From positions 1,860,001 through 1,924,000 of the forward strand of contig NC_018748.1 of NCBI RefSeq assembly GCF_000263195.1: a DNA stretch of 64,000 nucleotides, in the 5' to 3' direction. The translations under genes were made by a program, and so were the position numbers. Under the pieces are notes generated by a model. It worked only from the letters and a program-made list of their open reading frames with translations. It was not told the DNA's origin and made no database searches. This document shows, one piece after another, positions 41,138 through 50,646 of this stretch (position 1 is the stretch's first letter; every line of letters starts with the position of its first letter). Origin of the DNA: Emticicia oligotrophica DSM 17448 (GTDB lineage: Bacteria; Bacteroidota; Bacteroidia; Cytophagales; Spirosomataceae).

Positions 41138-42847
41138 TTACTTCTTAGCCATTTCTTCTTCTTTTAAACTTCTACGAAGAATTTTACCAACATTGGTTTT
41201 TGGTAATTCTGTTCGGAACTCAATATGTTTCGGACATTTATAGGCAGTCAAGTTTTCTCGACAATATTTCTTTATATCATCTGCTGTAAGATTTTGGTCT
41301 TTTTTCACCACAAATACCTTCACCGCTTCGGTTGATTTTTCATCAGGCACGCCAATACAAGCAACTTCGAGTACTCCCGGACAAGTAGCTACTACATCTT
41401 CGATTTCGTTTGGATAAACATTAAAGCCCGAAACCAAAATCATATCTTTCTTTCTATCAACAATTTTGAAGTAGCCATCTGCATCCATCACTCCAACATC
41501 ACCTGTTTTAAACCAAGCACGCTTATCGGCATCAATAAACATAACTTTAGCAGTTTCATCTGGTCGATTATAATATCCTGCCATTACCTGTGGCCCGAAA
41601 GCACAAATTTCGCCGGGTTCTCCTACGGCTGCCCAAGTTTCATCATCTTTCAAAATTTTAACTTCAGTGCTTGGCCACGGAATACCAATAGTACCTACTC
41701 TATTCTCTCCAATCAAAGGATTTGATGTAAGTACAGGCGAAGTTTCAGACAAACCATAGCCTTCGGCAGGTAAATTACCCGTAAGTTCTTTCCAACGATT
41801 AGCTACTACACCTTGAAGAGCCATGCCACCAGCCGATGTAATTACTAGTTTACTAAAATCTACTTCTTTGATTTTGGGGTGATTCAATAAACCATTATAA
41901 AGTGTATTCACACCTGTAAATACATGCGGTGGATATTTTTTCAAATCCTTAATAAATGCTTCTAAATCACGTGGGTTGGTAATTAACAAATTCATCGTAC
42001 CCGTTTTCAATGAAGTAAGAGCATTTACAGTTAAAGCATAGATATGATATAAAGGCAATGCTGCCACAACCACCACTTTTTCATCGGTGATTTTATGAGT
42101 CAGTACGCCTTGCCATACATTGTTTGCTTCAAGGTTAGCTACAATATTTCGGTGTGTAAGCATTGCTCCTTTCGAAACTCCTGTTGTTCCGCCTGTATAT
42201 TGGATAAAAGCTAAATCAGAGTTCTTCATTTGAGGCTTCGCCCAAGTAAGGCTAGCTCCTTGTTTCACCGCATTCATGAAAGGCACTGCCGAAGGGAGAC
42301 TAAAAGCAGGCACCATTTTCTTTACACTCTTGACAACAAAATTGACGATTTGCTTTTTCGGGAAACCTAACATATCACCCAACTCTGTCACGAATACATG
42401 CTTAATTGAAGTATGTGCTATTATCTTCTCAAGACTTGAGGCAAAATTTGCTACGATTACGATTGCTTTTGCTCCAGAGTCTTTGAACTGGTGTTCCATT
42501 TCGCGTGGTGTATAAAGCGGATTCGTATTCACAACTGTTAAACCAGCACGTAAAGCACCAAACATCGCCACTGGATATTGTAGTACATTTGGCATTTGAA
42601 TGGCGATACGGTCACCTTTTTGCATACCTATACTTTGTAAGTAAGCTGCAAAGTTTTTTGAGAGAGTATCTAATTGCCCAAATGTAATTTCTTTACCCAT
42701 ACAGGCATAGGCCGACTTGTTGGTATGGTTTTTAAAACCCTCTTCCATCAACTCCAAAATTGAGGGGTAGGCTTCTGGGTTAATTTCGTATGGAACTCCT
42801 TGGGGATAGTATTTCAACCAAGGAAATGTTTCAGTGGTAACAGGCAT
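41138..42847 (-). CDS. fadD: Long-chain acyl-CoA synthetase (FadD-like)
   Basis: This 569-residue adenylate-forming enzyme has the P-loop YTGGTTGVSKGAMLTHRN (about 222-240), EGYGLSETSPV, the hinge TGDVGVMDADGYFKIVDRKKDMI and the C-terminal lysine in KTNVGKILRRSLK. It activates fatty acids to acyl-CoA, feeding the acyl-CoA dehydrogenases encoded elsewhere in the window. No TTAGTATGC operator is seen upstream (42848-43048), so it may be outside that regulon. It is divergent from the glycosyltransferase locus. Confidence 0.95.
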   Translation of the reverse strand: MPVTTETFPWLKYYPQGVPYEINPEAYPSILELMEEGFKNHTNKSAYACMGKEITFGQLDTLSKNFAAYLQSIGMQKGDRIAIQMPNVLQYPVAMFGALRAGLTVVNTNPLYTPREMEHQFKDSGAKAIVIVANFASSLEKIIAHTSIKHVFVTELGDMLGFPKKQIVNFVVKSVKKMVPAFSLPSAVPFMNAVKQGASLTWAKPQMKNSDLAFIQYTGGTTGVSKGAMLTHRNIVANLEANNVWQGVLTHKITDEKVVVVAALPLYHIYALTVNALTSLKTGTMNLLITNPRDLEAFIKDLKKYPPHVFTGVNTLYNGLLNHPKIKEVDFSKLVITSAGGMALQGVVANRWKELTGNLPAEGYGLSETSPVLTSNPLIGENRVGTIGIPWPSTEVKILKDDETWAAVGEPGEICAFGPQVMAGYYNRPDETAKVMFIDADKRAWFKTGDVGVMDADGYFKIVDRKKDMILVSGFNVYPNEIEDVVATCPGVLEVACIGVPDEKSTEAVKVFVVKKDQNLTADDIKKYCRENLTAYKCPKHIEFRTELPKTNVGKILRRSLKEEEMAKK

Positions 42848-43048
42848 ATCGGTTTTATAGTTTGTTTGTATTTTTCGATGTAAAAATAAGACGATTTATT
42901 GATTTAAGGTATCAAATAGGGCAAAAAAACTCTCATAATCAGAATATTTAATGTTATTCTAATATTATAAAGCCTTTTTAAATTAATTTTACCTAGTATT
43001 TAAAGCTTTGTAATAAAGCTCGTATTTGTGTAGTCAATAATTAATTTT

Positions 43049-44089
43049 TTGAATCCATTGGAAGTAGAAAATAATGCCTTTACTCAAAAGGCTCAAGAAG
43101 GGCAATCTGATATAAAAGTTAGTGTAATTGTATTAACTTACAAACACGAAAAATTTATTCGAAAAACACTCGATTCTATACTTGCTCAACAAACCAATTT
43201 TAAATTTGAGGTAATTGTGGGCGATGATGCTTCTCCAGATACTACTGCAGAAATCATTAAAGAATATCATACTAAATATCCTAGTATAATTGTTCCGATG
43301 CTACACCAACAGAATCTTGGTGGTTTTGGCAAGAATAATACCTTAGCAGCCTTGGCTATTGCTAAAGGAAAATACATCGCACCTATGGATGGTGATGATT
43401 ATTGGACAACAGATAAAAAACTTCAGACACTTGCCGACTTTTTAGACCAAAACGAAGATTATGTAGCGTGCTTTCATAATGCTGAAATTATCTTTGATGA
43501 TGATTCTCACCCCAACCAATTTGTTAATCAACCTGACCAAAAAGAAGTTGTAACGGTTGAAGACTTTATTGGCGAAGATGAAGTTTGGTTTATAGCTACT
43601 TCTGCAATTTTATTTAGAAATGGTGTGATTAATCATTATCCACAGTGGTTCCACGAATCAAAAAGTGGTGATATCCCTCGATACATTCTATTAGGCAAAG
43701 GTGGAAACAAATTCAGGTATATAAATGAAGTGATGTCGGTTTACAGAAAAAACCGTCATAGTGGCATGAGCTTCACAGATGGCTATAAAGATGCCGAGTT
43801 CTTGCAAAATCGGATTGGTATGTACCGTGGTATTGATAAAGAATTAAACTATAAGTTTCATCAAACGCTCAATAAAAATATTGCTCGCTACTACCGAATG
43901 ATGCTTGATAGTAAACAATATACAGGCAAATACTTTAAGCAATTACCCGTTGCTATTCAATATCTAAGATTAGGAAAACCAAGCACAGAAATTCGTCGAG
44001 AAATAATCAGAGAGTATATTTTTCCAAAGTGGCTAAGTAATCTTTATAGTTTTTTTGCACTTTTACCTCATCGACTAAAATCTAAATAA
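43049..44089 (+). CDS. Family 2 glycosyltransferase
   Basis: This 346-residue GT-A fold glycosyltransferase has VSVIVLTYKHEKFIRKTLDSIL, VGDDASPDTT and the DxD-type motif MDGDDYWTTDKK, followed by VMSVYRKNRHSGMS. It has no membrane segment except a possible C-terminal amphipathic end. TTG 43049 is taken as start; no ATG is nearby and no SD sequence is evident. It is a close paralogue of the next gene and overlaps it (TAATG). It probably adds a sugar to a lipid-linked or protein-linked glycan. It is the first gene of the locus. Confidence 0.9.
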   Translation: MNPLEVENNAFTQKAQEGQSDIKVSVIVLTYKHEKFIRKTLDSILAQQTNFKFEVIVGDDASPDTTAEIIKEYHTKYPSIIVPMLHQQNLGGFGKNNTLAALAIAKGKYIAPMDGDDYWTTDKKLQTLADFLDQNEDYVACFHNAEIIFDDDSHPNQFVNQPDQKEVVTVEDFIGEDEVWFIATSAILFRNGVINHYPQWFHESKSGDIPRYILLGKGGNKFRYINEVMSVYRKNRHSGMSFTDGYKDAEFLQNRIGMYRGIDKELNYKFHQTLNKNIARYYRMMLDSKQYTGKYFKQLPVAIQYLRLGKPSTEIRREIIREYIFPKWLSNLYSFFALLPHRLKSK

Positions 44090-44916
44090 TGATACCTAAA
44101 GTTAGTATTTGTGTACCTACCTATAATCACGAAAAATATATCCGTCAGATGCTTGACGGTGCTTTAATGCAAAAAACTGATTTTGATTTTGAAATTATCA
44201 TTGGTGATGATGCTTCTACTGATAATAATCAACAAATCATTCAACAATATGTGGATAAGTACCCCGCAATCTTTCGGGCTTTTCTACATAAAGAAAATCA
44301 AGGACCAAAAGAACCGAAGGAATTTGGCGGAAGAAACAATGTTTTGGGTTTGTTAAAAGCTTGTAAAGGAGATTACGTAGCCCTTTGCGAAGGTGATGAC
44401 TATTGGACAGACCCATTAAAACTACAAAAACAAGTAGATTTTATGGAAACAAATCCTGATTATGCGATTTGTCACCATAATATGCGAGTAATTTACGAAG
44501 ATGGTTTTCCTGAACACAATTTCAATGATGATAATCAAAAAATAGAATCAACGATTGTGGATATTTTGGAAGATAGTTGGTTTATCGCCACTGCATCTAC
44601 ACTTTACAGAAATATTTTTCGTGAAAAAGATTTTGTTGATTGGCATAGTCGTGCTGCGGCTGGCGACTGGGCTTTGGTTATTCAACTGGCAGCTACTGGA
44701 AAAATTCATTACATACCAGAAACAATGGGTGTTTATCGAAAACATCGAGGTGGACTAAGTAATATTCATTCAACAACCAATCTTTATTTCCTAAAAAATC
44801 GAAAACAAATGTTTGCTGATGTTAACAAATGGCTAAATTTTGAATATAATTCTACTATTCAACATACTTTGGCAGCTTACGATGAACAAATAAAAACACT
44901 CGAAACTAATTTTTAG
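44089..44916 (+). CDS. Family 2 glycosyltransferase, paralogue of the preceding gene
   Basis: This 275-residue GT2 enzyme has VSICVPTYNHEKYIRQMLDGAL, IGDDASTDNNQQII, CEGDDYWTDPLKLQKQV and MGVYRKHRGGLS, aligning with the upstream protein along its length. The start ATG overlaps the previous stop, so translation is coupled. It lacks the longer C-terminal part of its paralogue. The pair suggests a local duplication, with divergence in acceptor or donor specificity. The sugar is unknown. Confidence 0.9.
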   Translation: MIPKVSICVPTYNHEKYIRQMLDGALMQKTDFDFEIIIGDDASTDNNQQIIQQYVDKYPAIFRAFLHKENQGPKEPKEFGGRNNVLGLLKACKGDYVALCEGDDYWTDPLKLQKQVDFMETNPDYAICHHNMRVIYEDGFPEHNFNDDNQKIESTIVDILEDSWFIATASTLYRNIFREKDFVDWHSRAAAGDWALVIQLAATGKIHYIPETMGVYRKHRGGLSNIHSTTNLYFLKNRKQMFADVNKWLNFEYNSTIQHTLAAYDEQIKTLETNF

Positions 44917-44973
44917 TATTTTTGCCAAATTAATAATTGTATTTTTTTCTCCCCTTTTCGGGGCTGGAGTTTT

Positions 44974-45897
44974 ATGTCTCATAAAATAGCTATCATTACA
45001 CCTCTTTTCAATGACTGGGATTGTCTTTACAAACTCGTAGAAGATGTGCGTAAAGTACTTTTACCAACACAGTTTGCTGATTATCGTTTTGTAGTTGTAA
45101 ATGATTGCTCGAGCCTTGAAGTAAACAAAGCCAAGTTAGAGGGACATCCAGTTGAGATTATTAATCTTAATAAAAATCTTGGTCATCAGAAATCAATCGC
45201 CATTGGTATTTCATACTTGAATGAAAAGTCTGAGCAAGACTTCGTGGTTGTGATGGATGTTGATGGTGAGGATAAACCCGAACATTTACTCATTCTACTT
45301 GAAGAAGCAGTGAGTGGAAAGGCAAATGAAATTGTTTTTGCTCGTCGAACTAAGCGAAAAGAGAGTTTTTTCTTCAAAATATTCTATAAAGTCTATAAAC
45401 TCATTTTTATATTTCTTACTGGAAAAGTTATCAACTTTGGAAACTTCTCGGTTATTCCCAAAAAATTAGTTGATAATGTTGCCCACATCTCAGACATATG
45501 GAATCATTATCCGGGTGGAGTAATTCGTTCAAGATTGTTATATAAATCAGTAGGTTTAGAACGTGGAGAAAGATACATGGGTAAATCTAAGATGAATTAC
45601 ACTTCACTGGTCATTCATGGCTTAAGTGCGGTTGCTGTATATGTCGATACTGTATCTGTAAGATTACTAATTGCCGTTTGTTTCCTTATTTTATTAGCAT
45701 TATTCGGAATTTCGTTGGTATATATTTTTAGCCTTTCTATTCCTTTTTGGGGTCTTCTGTTATTCTTCGGAATCCTGATGCAAGCATTCTTGAGTACTCT
45801 TATCTTAGTTTTTACGGTACTTTCTTACCGAGTAAATTTTAATTTTTTACCCGCTGTTCACTTTCAGAATTACATTCAAACAGTAGAAAAGGTATAA
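44974..45897 (+). CDS. GtrB-like membrane glycosyltransferase
   Basis: This 307-residue GT2 enzyme has IAIITPLFNDWDCLYKLVEDV, VVNDCSS, VVVMDVDGEDKPEHL (DxD) and FARRTKRKESF. A C-terminal pair of membrane helices (about 230-290) follows. This is the pattern of polyprenyl-phosphate hexosyltransferases (GtrB/DPM1-like) that load a sugar on a lipid carrier at the cytoplasmic face. The next gene encodes a polytopic protein that could use the flipped product. Confidence 0.88.
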   Translation: MSHKIAIITPLFNDWDCLYKLVEDVRKVLLPTQFADYRFVVVNDCSSLEVNKAKLEGHPVEIINLNKNLGHQKSIAIGISYLNEKSEQDFVVVMDVDGEDKPEHLLILLEEAVSGKANEIVFARRTKRKESFFFKIFYKVYKLIFIFLTGKVINFGNFSVIPKKLVDNVAHISDIWNHYPGGVIRSRLLYKSVGLERGERYMGKSKMNYTSLVIHGLSAVAVYVDTVSVRLLIAVCFLILLALFGISLVYIFSLSIPFWGLLLFFGILMQAFLSTLILVFTVLSYRVNFNFLPAVHFQNYIQTVEKV

Positions 45898-45922
45898 AAT
45901 TATTTTTCTTTCGCACAAAATC

Positions 45923-47734
45923 ATGAATAAAAAAACAATCATCTATTTATTGATACTTTTGCCTATTGTTGGCTTTTATGTGTTTGTATTAAATAATTCT
46001 TTCAATATTGGTTGGAATGATGATTGGCATGGCATCGAGGGGTTCTTGGCAAGTTGGATGCAACAAGAAACATTCTCTGAGAAAATTGGCTTGCTTTTTT
46101 CTCAAATGTGCGAACACCGAATTCTTTATGTTCGTCTTAGTACGCTACTTTGCTATTATTTATTTGGAGAAGCCAATTATCAAATACTAATGATTATGGG
46201 GGTTTCGTACCTCATGATACTTCCTTTTGTATTTTATCGACTTTTGAGAGAAATTAATTTAGGATTAGCTTATTTAATTCCGATTTTATTCTTCATTTTT
46301 AATATACAACCCATTGAAAATATCTTTTGGGCGATTACCTCACTTCAGCCAAACATTGTGATAATTTTTGGTCTATGGGGGTTTTCTTTACTACTTTTCA
46401 ACAAGCAAAAGTGGGCTTTTTATTTGGCCAATGTCTTATTCTTTATTGCTATGTTTACTAATGGCAATGGAATGTTTTCGTTTATAGCAGCCATTCCGTT
46501 AGTGTTTTATGCTCGTACCCGTTCTGAACGAATTCAATACTTGGCAATTCTTGGTTTTTCATTTATCCTTTATTTCTTTGATTTCAAAAAACCGGGTATT
46601 CGACCTGATGTGATGATAAATTTCACCCAATATCCTCACATTCTGATAGCAGATATTTTTGCTTTTTTTGGTTCACCAATAGATAGCACCGTGCAGTTTT
46701 ATAATATTATGCTTAAATATACGGTGGCTATTTTGTTTGGGGTTTTAATGCTAGCTTGGGTTTTGTATCAATTATGTGTGTTTTTATACTTTTGGTTTCA
46801 AACAACCTACAAGGGATTAGCCATTGAAAAAACGAGTACTTTGTACCAAAATATCATCAAATACCCCAAATTTAACCTCTTTTTACTTGCTGCTTTAATA
46901 TTTGTAGGCTTAAGTGGCTCTGCTTTCGCTGCTTCAAGGGCGAGTCAGGGTTTAGAACAAGCTTTTGCCAGTCGATACAAAACGGTTGCATTGATTCTTT
47001 TTATCATTGTATATCTGAGTTTCTATAATGTTATTCAGGTTAAAAACTGGTCAAAGTATTTAAAAACTTCCATTTTGGTTGCTTTCATTTTCGGTGCTTT
47101 TTCTTACTATGAAGCTTGGGACGATGTAGAAAATCGTAGAAAATTCTTCGGAACTACCATTTTGAATTGGAAAAATAATGGGCGATATTATTATTATGCT
47201 TTTGCACATTCTCGCACTCCCGATGACCACGCTCCTATCTCATCTTATCAAAGATTACCTATCCCGCCCTATAATTATGCAGGTTTTGTTCCGGGAGTAA
47301 TGAAATATGTTAATGATATCTTGTGGATAAGTCGTGTTCATTTCAAAAATTATACACCACCTGCTGAAATAGATAGCTTAAATTTTACACTTTATAAAAA
47401 CCAAATTGTAGGTAATTCGGGCGAATTGGTAAAAATTAAGGAAGAAAGCAATCTTTTCCACATAGAAATCAACAATTTGTTCATTCCTGCCAACCGTAGA
47501 TATGATGGTTACTATGCTTTATTTAGCAATGACAAAAATCGACTGGCTTTTTACCTTGAAACTCAAGCAAATAAATTTTCAAATTTTTTAAGTTCTCAAA
47601 AGTTTTATAACAATCGAATAGATGTCATTGTAGCCAAGCCTGACCTCCCTATTGGAACTTTTAATATGCAAATCGGAAAACTTGAAAACGGCCAATTTAA
47701 AATAATCAAAGAACAAGTGATTGAAATTAAGTAG
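45923..47734 (+). CDS. Polytopic membrane protein, GT-C-like
   Basis: This 603-residue protein has about ten membrane helices between residues 5 and 400, then a C-terminal soluble domain (about 430-603). The first periplasmic loop begins with NNSFNIGWNDDWHGIEG, and an acidic 'NDD' there recalls the catalytic loop of GT-C glycosyltransferases (GtrC/ArnT type). I infer that it transfers a sugar from a polyprenyl-phosphate donor made by the adjacent GtrB-like protein, outside the membrane. No named family is recognised. The FAD oxidoreductase gene is 59 bases downstream. Confidence 0.65.
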   Translation: MNKKTIIYLLILLPIVGFYVFVLNNSFNIGWNDDWHGIEGFLASWMQQETFSEKIGLLFSQMCEHRILYVRLSTLLCYYLFGEANYQILMIMGVSYLMILPFVFYRLLREINLGLAYLIPILFFIFNIQPIENIFWAITSLQPNIVIIFGLWGFSLLLFNKQKWAFYLANVLFFIAMFTNGNGMFSFIAAIPLVFYARTRSERIQYLAILGFSFILYFFDFKKPGIRPDVMINFTQYPHILIADIFAFFGSPIDSTVQFYNIMLKYTVAILFGVLMLAWVLYQLCVFLYFWFQTTYKGLAIEKTSTLYQNIIKYPKFNLFLLAALIFVGLSGSAFAASRASQGLEQAFASRYKTVALILFIIVYLSFYNVIQVKNWSKYLKTSILVAFIFGAFSYYEAWDDVENRRKFFGTTILNWKNNGRYYYYAFAHSRTPDDHAPISSYQRLPIPPYNYAGFVPGVMKYVNDILWISRVHFKNYTPPAEIDSLNFTLYKNQIVGNSGELVKIKEESNLFHIEINNLFIPANRRYDGYYALFSNDKNRLAFYLETQANKFSNFLSSQKFYNNRIDVIVAKPDLPIGTFNMQIGKLENGQFKIIKEQVIEIK

Positions 47735-47793
47735 CCTAATGTTGGTCATAGACAAGAATAAATTTTTATAAATCTCTTTCGAGAACATTTATT

Positions 47794-49161
47794 ATGAATA
47801 CTGAAGTAAACAATACATCCACTACTAGCGGAAAAGAAAAACTAACTATCATCGGTGGTGGAATGACTGGTCTTGCGGCCGCTTATATTGCTGCCAAACA
47901 GGGAGTAAAAGTAACCGTAATCGAAGGAAGCGATAAATTTGGTGGGCTTCTGAATACTTTTGAAATAGGTGGTAACCAACTCGAACATTATTACCACCAC
48001 TTTTTCACACAAGATGCCGAACTTCGTTGGTTGCTTGAAGATTTAAAAATAGCCGATAAAGCTTTCTACAAAAAAACAACCATGGGCGTTTTTCGTAATG
48101 GAAAAATCTATGACTTTAATTCTCCGATTGATTTATTAAAGTTCAAACCCGTTGGAATAATTGGTAAAGTTCGTTTTGGTCTAACAAGTCTTTTCCTTGG
48201 TAAAGTGGCCAAATGGCGTGAAAATGAAGGTATTCCAACATTGGATTGGTTTTATCGTTGGGCAGGTCGAGATATTACTGATGCACTTTGGAAGCCCATG
48301 CTCAATATTAAATTTGGGCCTTATGCCAATAAGGTGCCTTTAGCTTGGATGATTGGTCGGATGGCTCAACGCTTAAACTCTCGAAAAGGAGGAGACGAAC
48401 GTTTGGGATATATCAGCGGTAGCTGGAAAACCTTGATGGATACACTCATGAATCGCTTAGAATCAATGGGTGTAGAATTAATCAAAAACGAGCCAATTGA
48501 AGAGTTTAAATTATCAAATGGTAAAGTAGAAGGCATTATAACAAAAAACATGACTATTGATGGTGGAAAGTTTCTTTTAACAATTCCTTCTCTCTATTTC
48601 GATAAAATTAAAAACTGCCCACTTAATGCCAATGGGGTTGAGTATTTTGGTGCAGTTTGTACAATTTTAGAACTGAAAAAATCATTTAGTCATATTTATT
48701 GGATGAATGTTGCCGACGAAGGATATCCTTTCGGTGGAGTTATTGAACACACAAACTTTATTCCGAAAGAAGAATACAAGGGTTCGCATATCATCTATCT
48801 GTCTCGTTATTTTGCCATGAGTGAGTCATTGGCTAGTATGACCGAAGAAGAAATTAAAGCAGTAATGATTCCACCTTTAAAGAAAATTAATCCTGATTTT
48901 TCGGAAGATTGGATAAAAAATGTCTTTGTTTTCAAAACTAATACAGCCGCAACCGTTTGTGATTTGAACTTTTCGAACAAAGTAACAAATTGTAAAACTG
49001 CTACCGAAAACCTTTACTTAGCAAATATGGTGCATATTTACCCTGATGAACGAAGCACAAATAACTCTATCAGGGTTGCTGCGGAAGCTTGTAAAGCGAT
49101 GGGTATAAGTGCTGATTTTGTACCTTATGGAGCTTCCCTTTCTGGTCAAATTGGATTTTGA
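47794..49161 (+). CDS. NAD(P)/FAD-dependent oxidoreductase (amine-oxidase/UGM-like fold)
   Basis: This 455-residue flavoprotein has the FAD motif IIGGGMTGLAAAYIAAKQG, then VTVIEGSDKFGGLLNTFEIGG, a HYYHHF region and a C-terminal FAD stretch ANMVHIYPDERSTNNSIRVA. The family includes protoporphyrinogen oxidase, UDP-galactopyranose mutase and relatives often found beside GT2 genes. In this locus it may alter a sugar or polyprenyl intermediate rather than make haem. It is cytoplasmic. It sits between the GT-C-like gene and the last GT2 gene, all on one strand. Confidence 0.75.
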   Translation: MNTEVNNTSTTSGKEKLTIIGGGMTGLAAAYIAAKQGVKVTVIEGSDKFGGLLNTFEIGGNQLEHYYHHFFTQDAELRWLLEDLKIADKAFYKKTTMGVFRNGKIYDFNSPIDLLKFKPVGIIGKVRFGLTSLFLGKVAKWRENEGIPTLDWFYRWAGRDITDALWKPMLNIKFGPYANKVPLAWMIGRMAQRLNSRKGGDERLGYISGSWKTLMDTLMNRLESMGVELIKNEPIEEFKLSNGKVEGIITKNMTIDGGKFLLTIPSLYFDKIKNCPLNANGVEYFGAVCTILELKKSFSHIYWMNVADEGYPFGGVIEHTNFIPKEEYKGSHIIYLSRYFAMSESLASMTEEEIKAVMIPPLKKINPDFSEDWIKNVFVFKTNTAATVCDLNFSNKVTNCKTATENLYLANMVHIYPDERSTNNSIRVAAEACKAMGISADFVPYGASLSGQIGF

Positions 49162-49494
49162 TATTATTTTGAAAAATAATTAGACTATTTTTCAAGTGTA
49201 AAACTTTTCAATAAACATCTGCGTTTTTATAACATACGCTCACAAAAATTAAAAGTCTTGTCTTTCCAAAGGCAAGACTTTTTTGTTTTCTTATCGTTAC
49301 TTTTCTCAGTTTTCTCCTTCAAAAAACATATCTTTGCATTATATTAAATGTAATTTGTATAATTGGGCTTATCAATGAACGATAAACATCTCAATCTTAC
49401 CGATTAACTACTATTTAATATTTAGATAATTACTCAACAAATGAAAATAGTTGTTTTTTTCAACTATTGAGCATCGACCTACTTTAGCAGACCA
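49162..49494. other. Intergenic region with terminator, no gene
   Basis: The first half holds a strong terminator (49251-49284). The remaining 210 bases before the next glycosyltransferase contain no open frame of note and only weak promoter-like sequence (TTTGCAT near 49332). The last GT2 gene is therefore probably transcribed separately. Confidence 0.6.
49251..49284 (+). terminator. Terminator after the FAD oxidoreductase gene
   Basis: The stem AAAAGTCTTGTC / GGCAAGACTTTT (two G-T/C-G end pairs) has an 8-nt loop and ends in TTTTTT. Confidence 0.85.
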
Positions 49495-50448
49495 ATGATT
49501 TCGATTGTTATCCCGATTTATAACGAAGAAGAAAACCTCCAAAATCTTTATACTCGCCTTACTAACGCTGCCCCATCTTGGAAAGAAGATTACGAAATCG
49601 TGTTGATTGATGATGGTTCAAGAGATAAATCACTCACGATGATGCGTGTTATGGCTGAAAAGGATTCACACGTTAGGGTTATCAAACTTTCAAGAAACTT
49701 TGGTCATCAACCAGCTATTTCAGCGGGAATTCAAGAAGCAAAAGGCGATGCTATCATTATTATGGATGGCGACCTACAAGACCCACCAGAAGAGCTATAT
49801 CGCTTTTTAGATAAATGGCGTGAAGGCTACGAGGTTGTGTATGCTGTACGTACTAAACGTAAGGAGGGTTTCTTCAAGAAAATAGCTTATTCAAGTTTCT
49901 ATAGAATTCTAGCCGCTATTTCAGATATTGAAATTCCACTTGATTCCGGAGATTTCTGTGTGATGGACAGAAAAGTAGTGAATGTTTTAGTACACGATAT
50001 GCCTGAGCAAATTCGCTTCATTAGAGGAATGCGGGCTTACGCAGGGTTTCGACAAATAGGTGTTACTTATGAGCGTGCCGAACGTGCTGCTGGTGAAGTA
50101 AAATATACTTTCAAAAAACTTGTAAAATTGGCCTTAGACGGCTTATTTGGCTTCTCAAGCTTCCCATTACGTGTTTCCACTTATTTAGGAATTACAATCG
50201 CATTTCCTTCGCTTTTTATAGGTTTATTCTTTTTACTACACCGATTATTTGGATTCAAAGTATTTGGTCATACTCCTGAAGAAACTCCAGGCCTTGCTTC
50301 TTTAGCAGTGGGAATGTTTTTTCTAGGTGGCGTAATGCTAATTATGCTTGGCATTATCGGAGAATATATTAGTCGAATTTATGTTGAAGTGAAAAAACGT
50401 CCGTTTTTTGTAATTGATGAGATTATTGAGAAGAAATCTGGGAACTGA
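49495..50448 (+). CDS. Polyprenyl-phosphate glycosyltransferase (GtrB/ArnC-like)
   Basis: This 317-residue GT2 enzyme has ISIVIPIYNEEENLQNL, IDDGSRDKSL and MDGDLQDPPEEL (DxD), with the strongly conserved RNFGHQPAISAG and ERAERAAGEVKY. Two C-terminal membrane helices (about 232-255 and 273-295) follow. It closely resembles GtrB/YkoT/ArnC enzymes that attach glucose, GlcNAc or a modified sugar to undecaprenyl phosphate. It closes the locus but lies behind a terminator. Five copies of a 23-base repeat begin right after its stop. Confidence 0.92.
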   Translation: MISIVIPIYNEEENLQNLYTRLTNAAPSWKEDYEIVLIDDGSRDKSLTMMRVMAEKDSHVRVIKLSRNFGHQPAISAGIQEAKGDAIIIMDGDLQDPPEELYRFLDKWREGYEVVYAVRTKRKEGFFKKIAYSSFYRILAAISDIEIPLDSGDFCVMDRKVVNVLVHDMPEQIRFIRGMRAYAGFRQIGVTYERAERAAGEVKYTFKKLVKLALDGLFGFSSFPLRVSTYLGITIAFPSLFIGLFFLLHRLFGFKVFGHTPEETPGLASLAVGMFFLGGVMLIMLGIIGEYISRIYVEVKKRPFFVIDEIIEKKSGN

Positions 50449-50452
50449 CCCT

Positions 50453-50568
50453 CGGCTTCGCTCGGGTACCAAATTCGACTTCATTAGGGTACAAAATTTA
50501 GCTTCGCTCGGATACCAAATTTGACTTTGTTCGGGTTCTATGTTTGGCTTTGCTCGGGTACCAAGTTT
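50453..50568 (+). repeat. Tandem array of five 23-24-bp units
   Basis: The consensus is GGCTTCGCTCGGGTACCAAATTT. Units are at 50453-50475, 50476-50499, 50500-50522, 50523-50545 and 50546-50568, with unit 2 one base longer and units 2 and 4 most diverged. There are no unique spacers, so it is not a CRISPR array. It starts four bases after a stop codon. Confidence 0.9.
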
Positions 50569-50646
50569 GACTGTCTCATCTATTGTTTGAAGAGCATAGT
50601 GATTTTCTTTTGGTGATTTGAAATTTTTATCGACCAAAAGAAAATC

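Noticed and set aside
47794-49161. FAD oxidoreductase as a haem-synthesis protoporphyrinogen oxidase
   Set aside because: It lies within a glycosyltransferase run with no haem genes, so the fold similarity is taken as family-level only.
50453-50568. CRISPR-like array
   Set aside because: Units abut without unique spacers and there are no cas genes; it is a plain tandem repeat.
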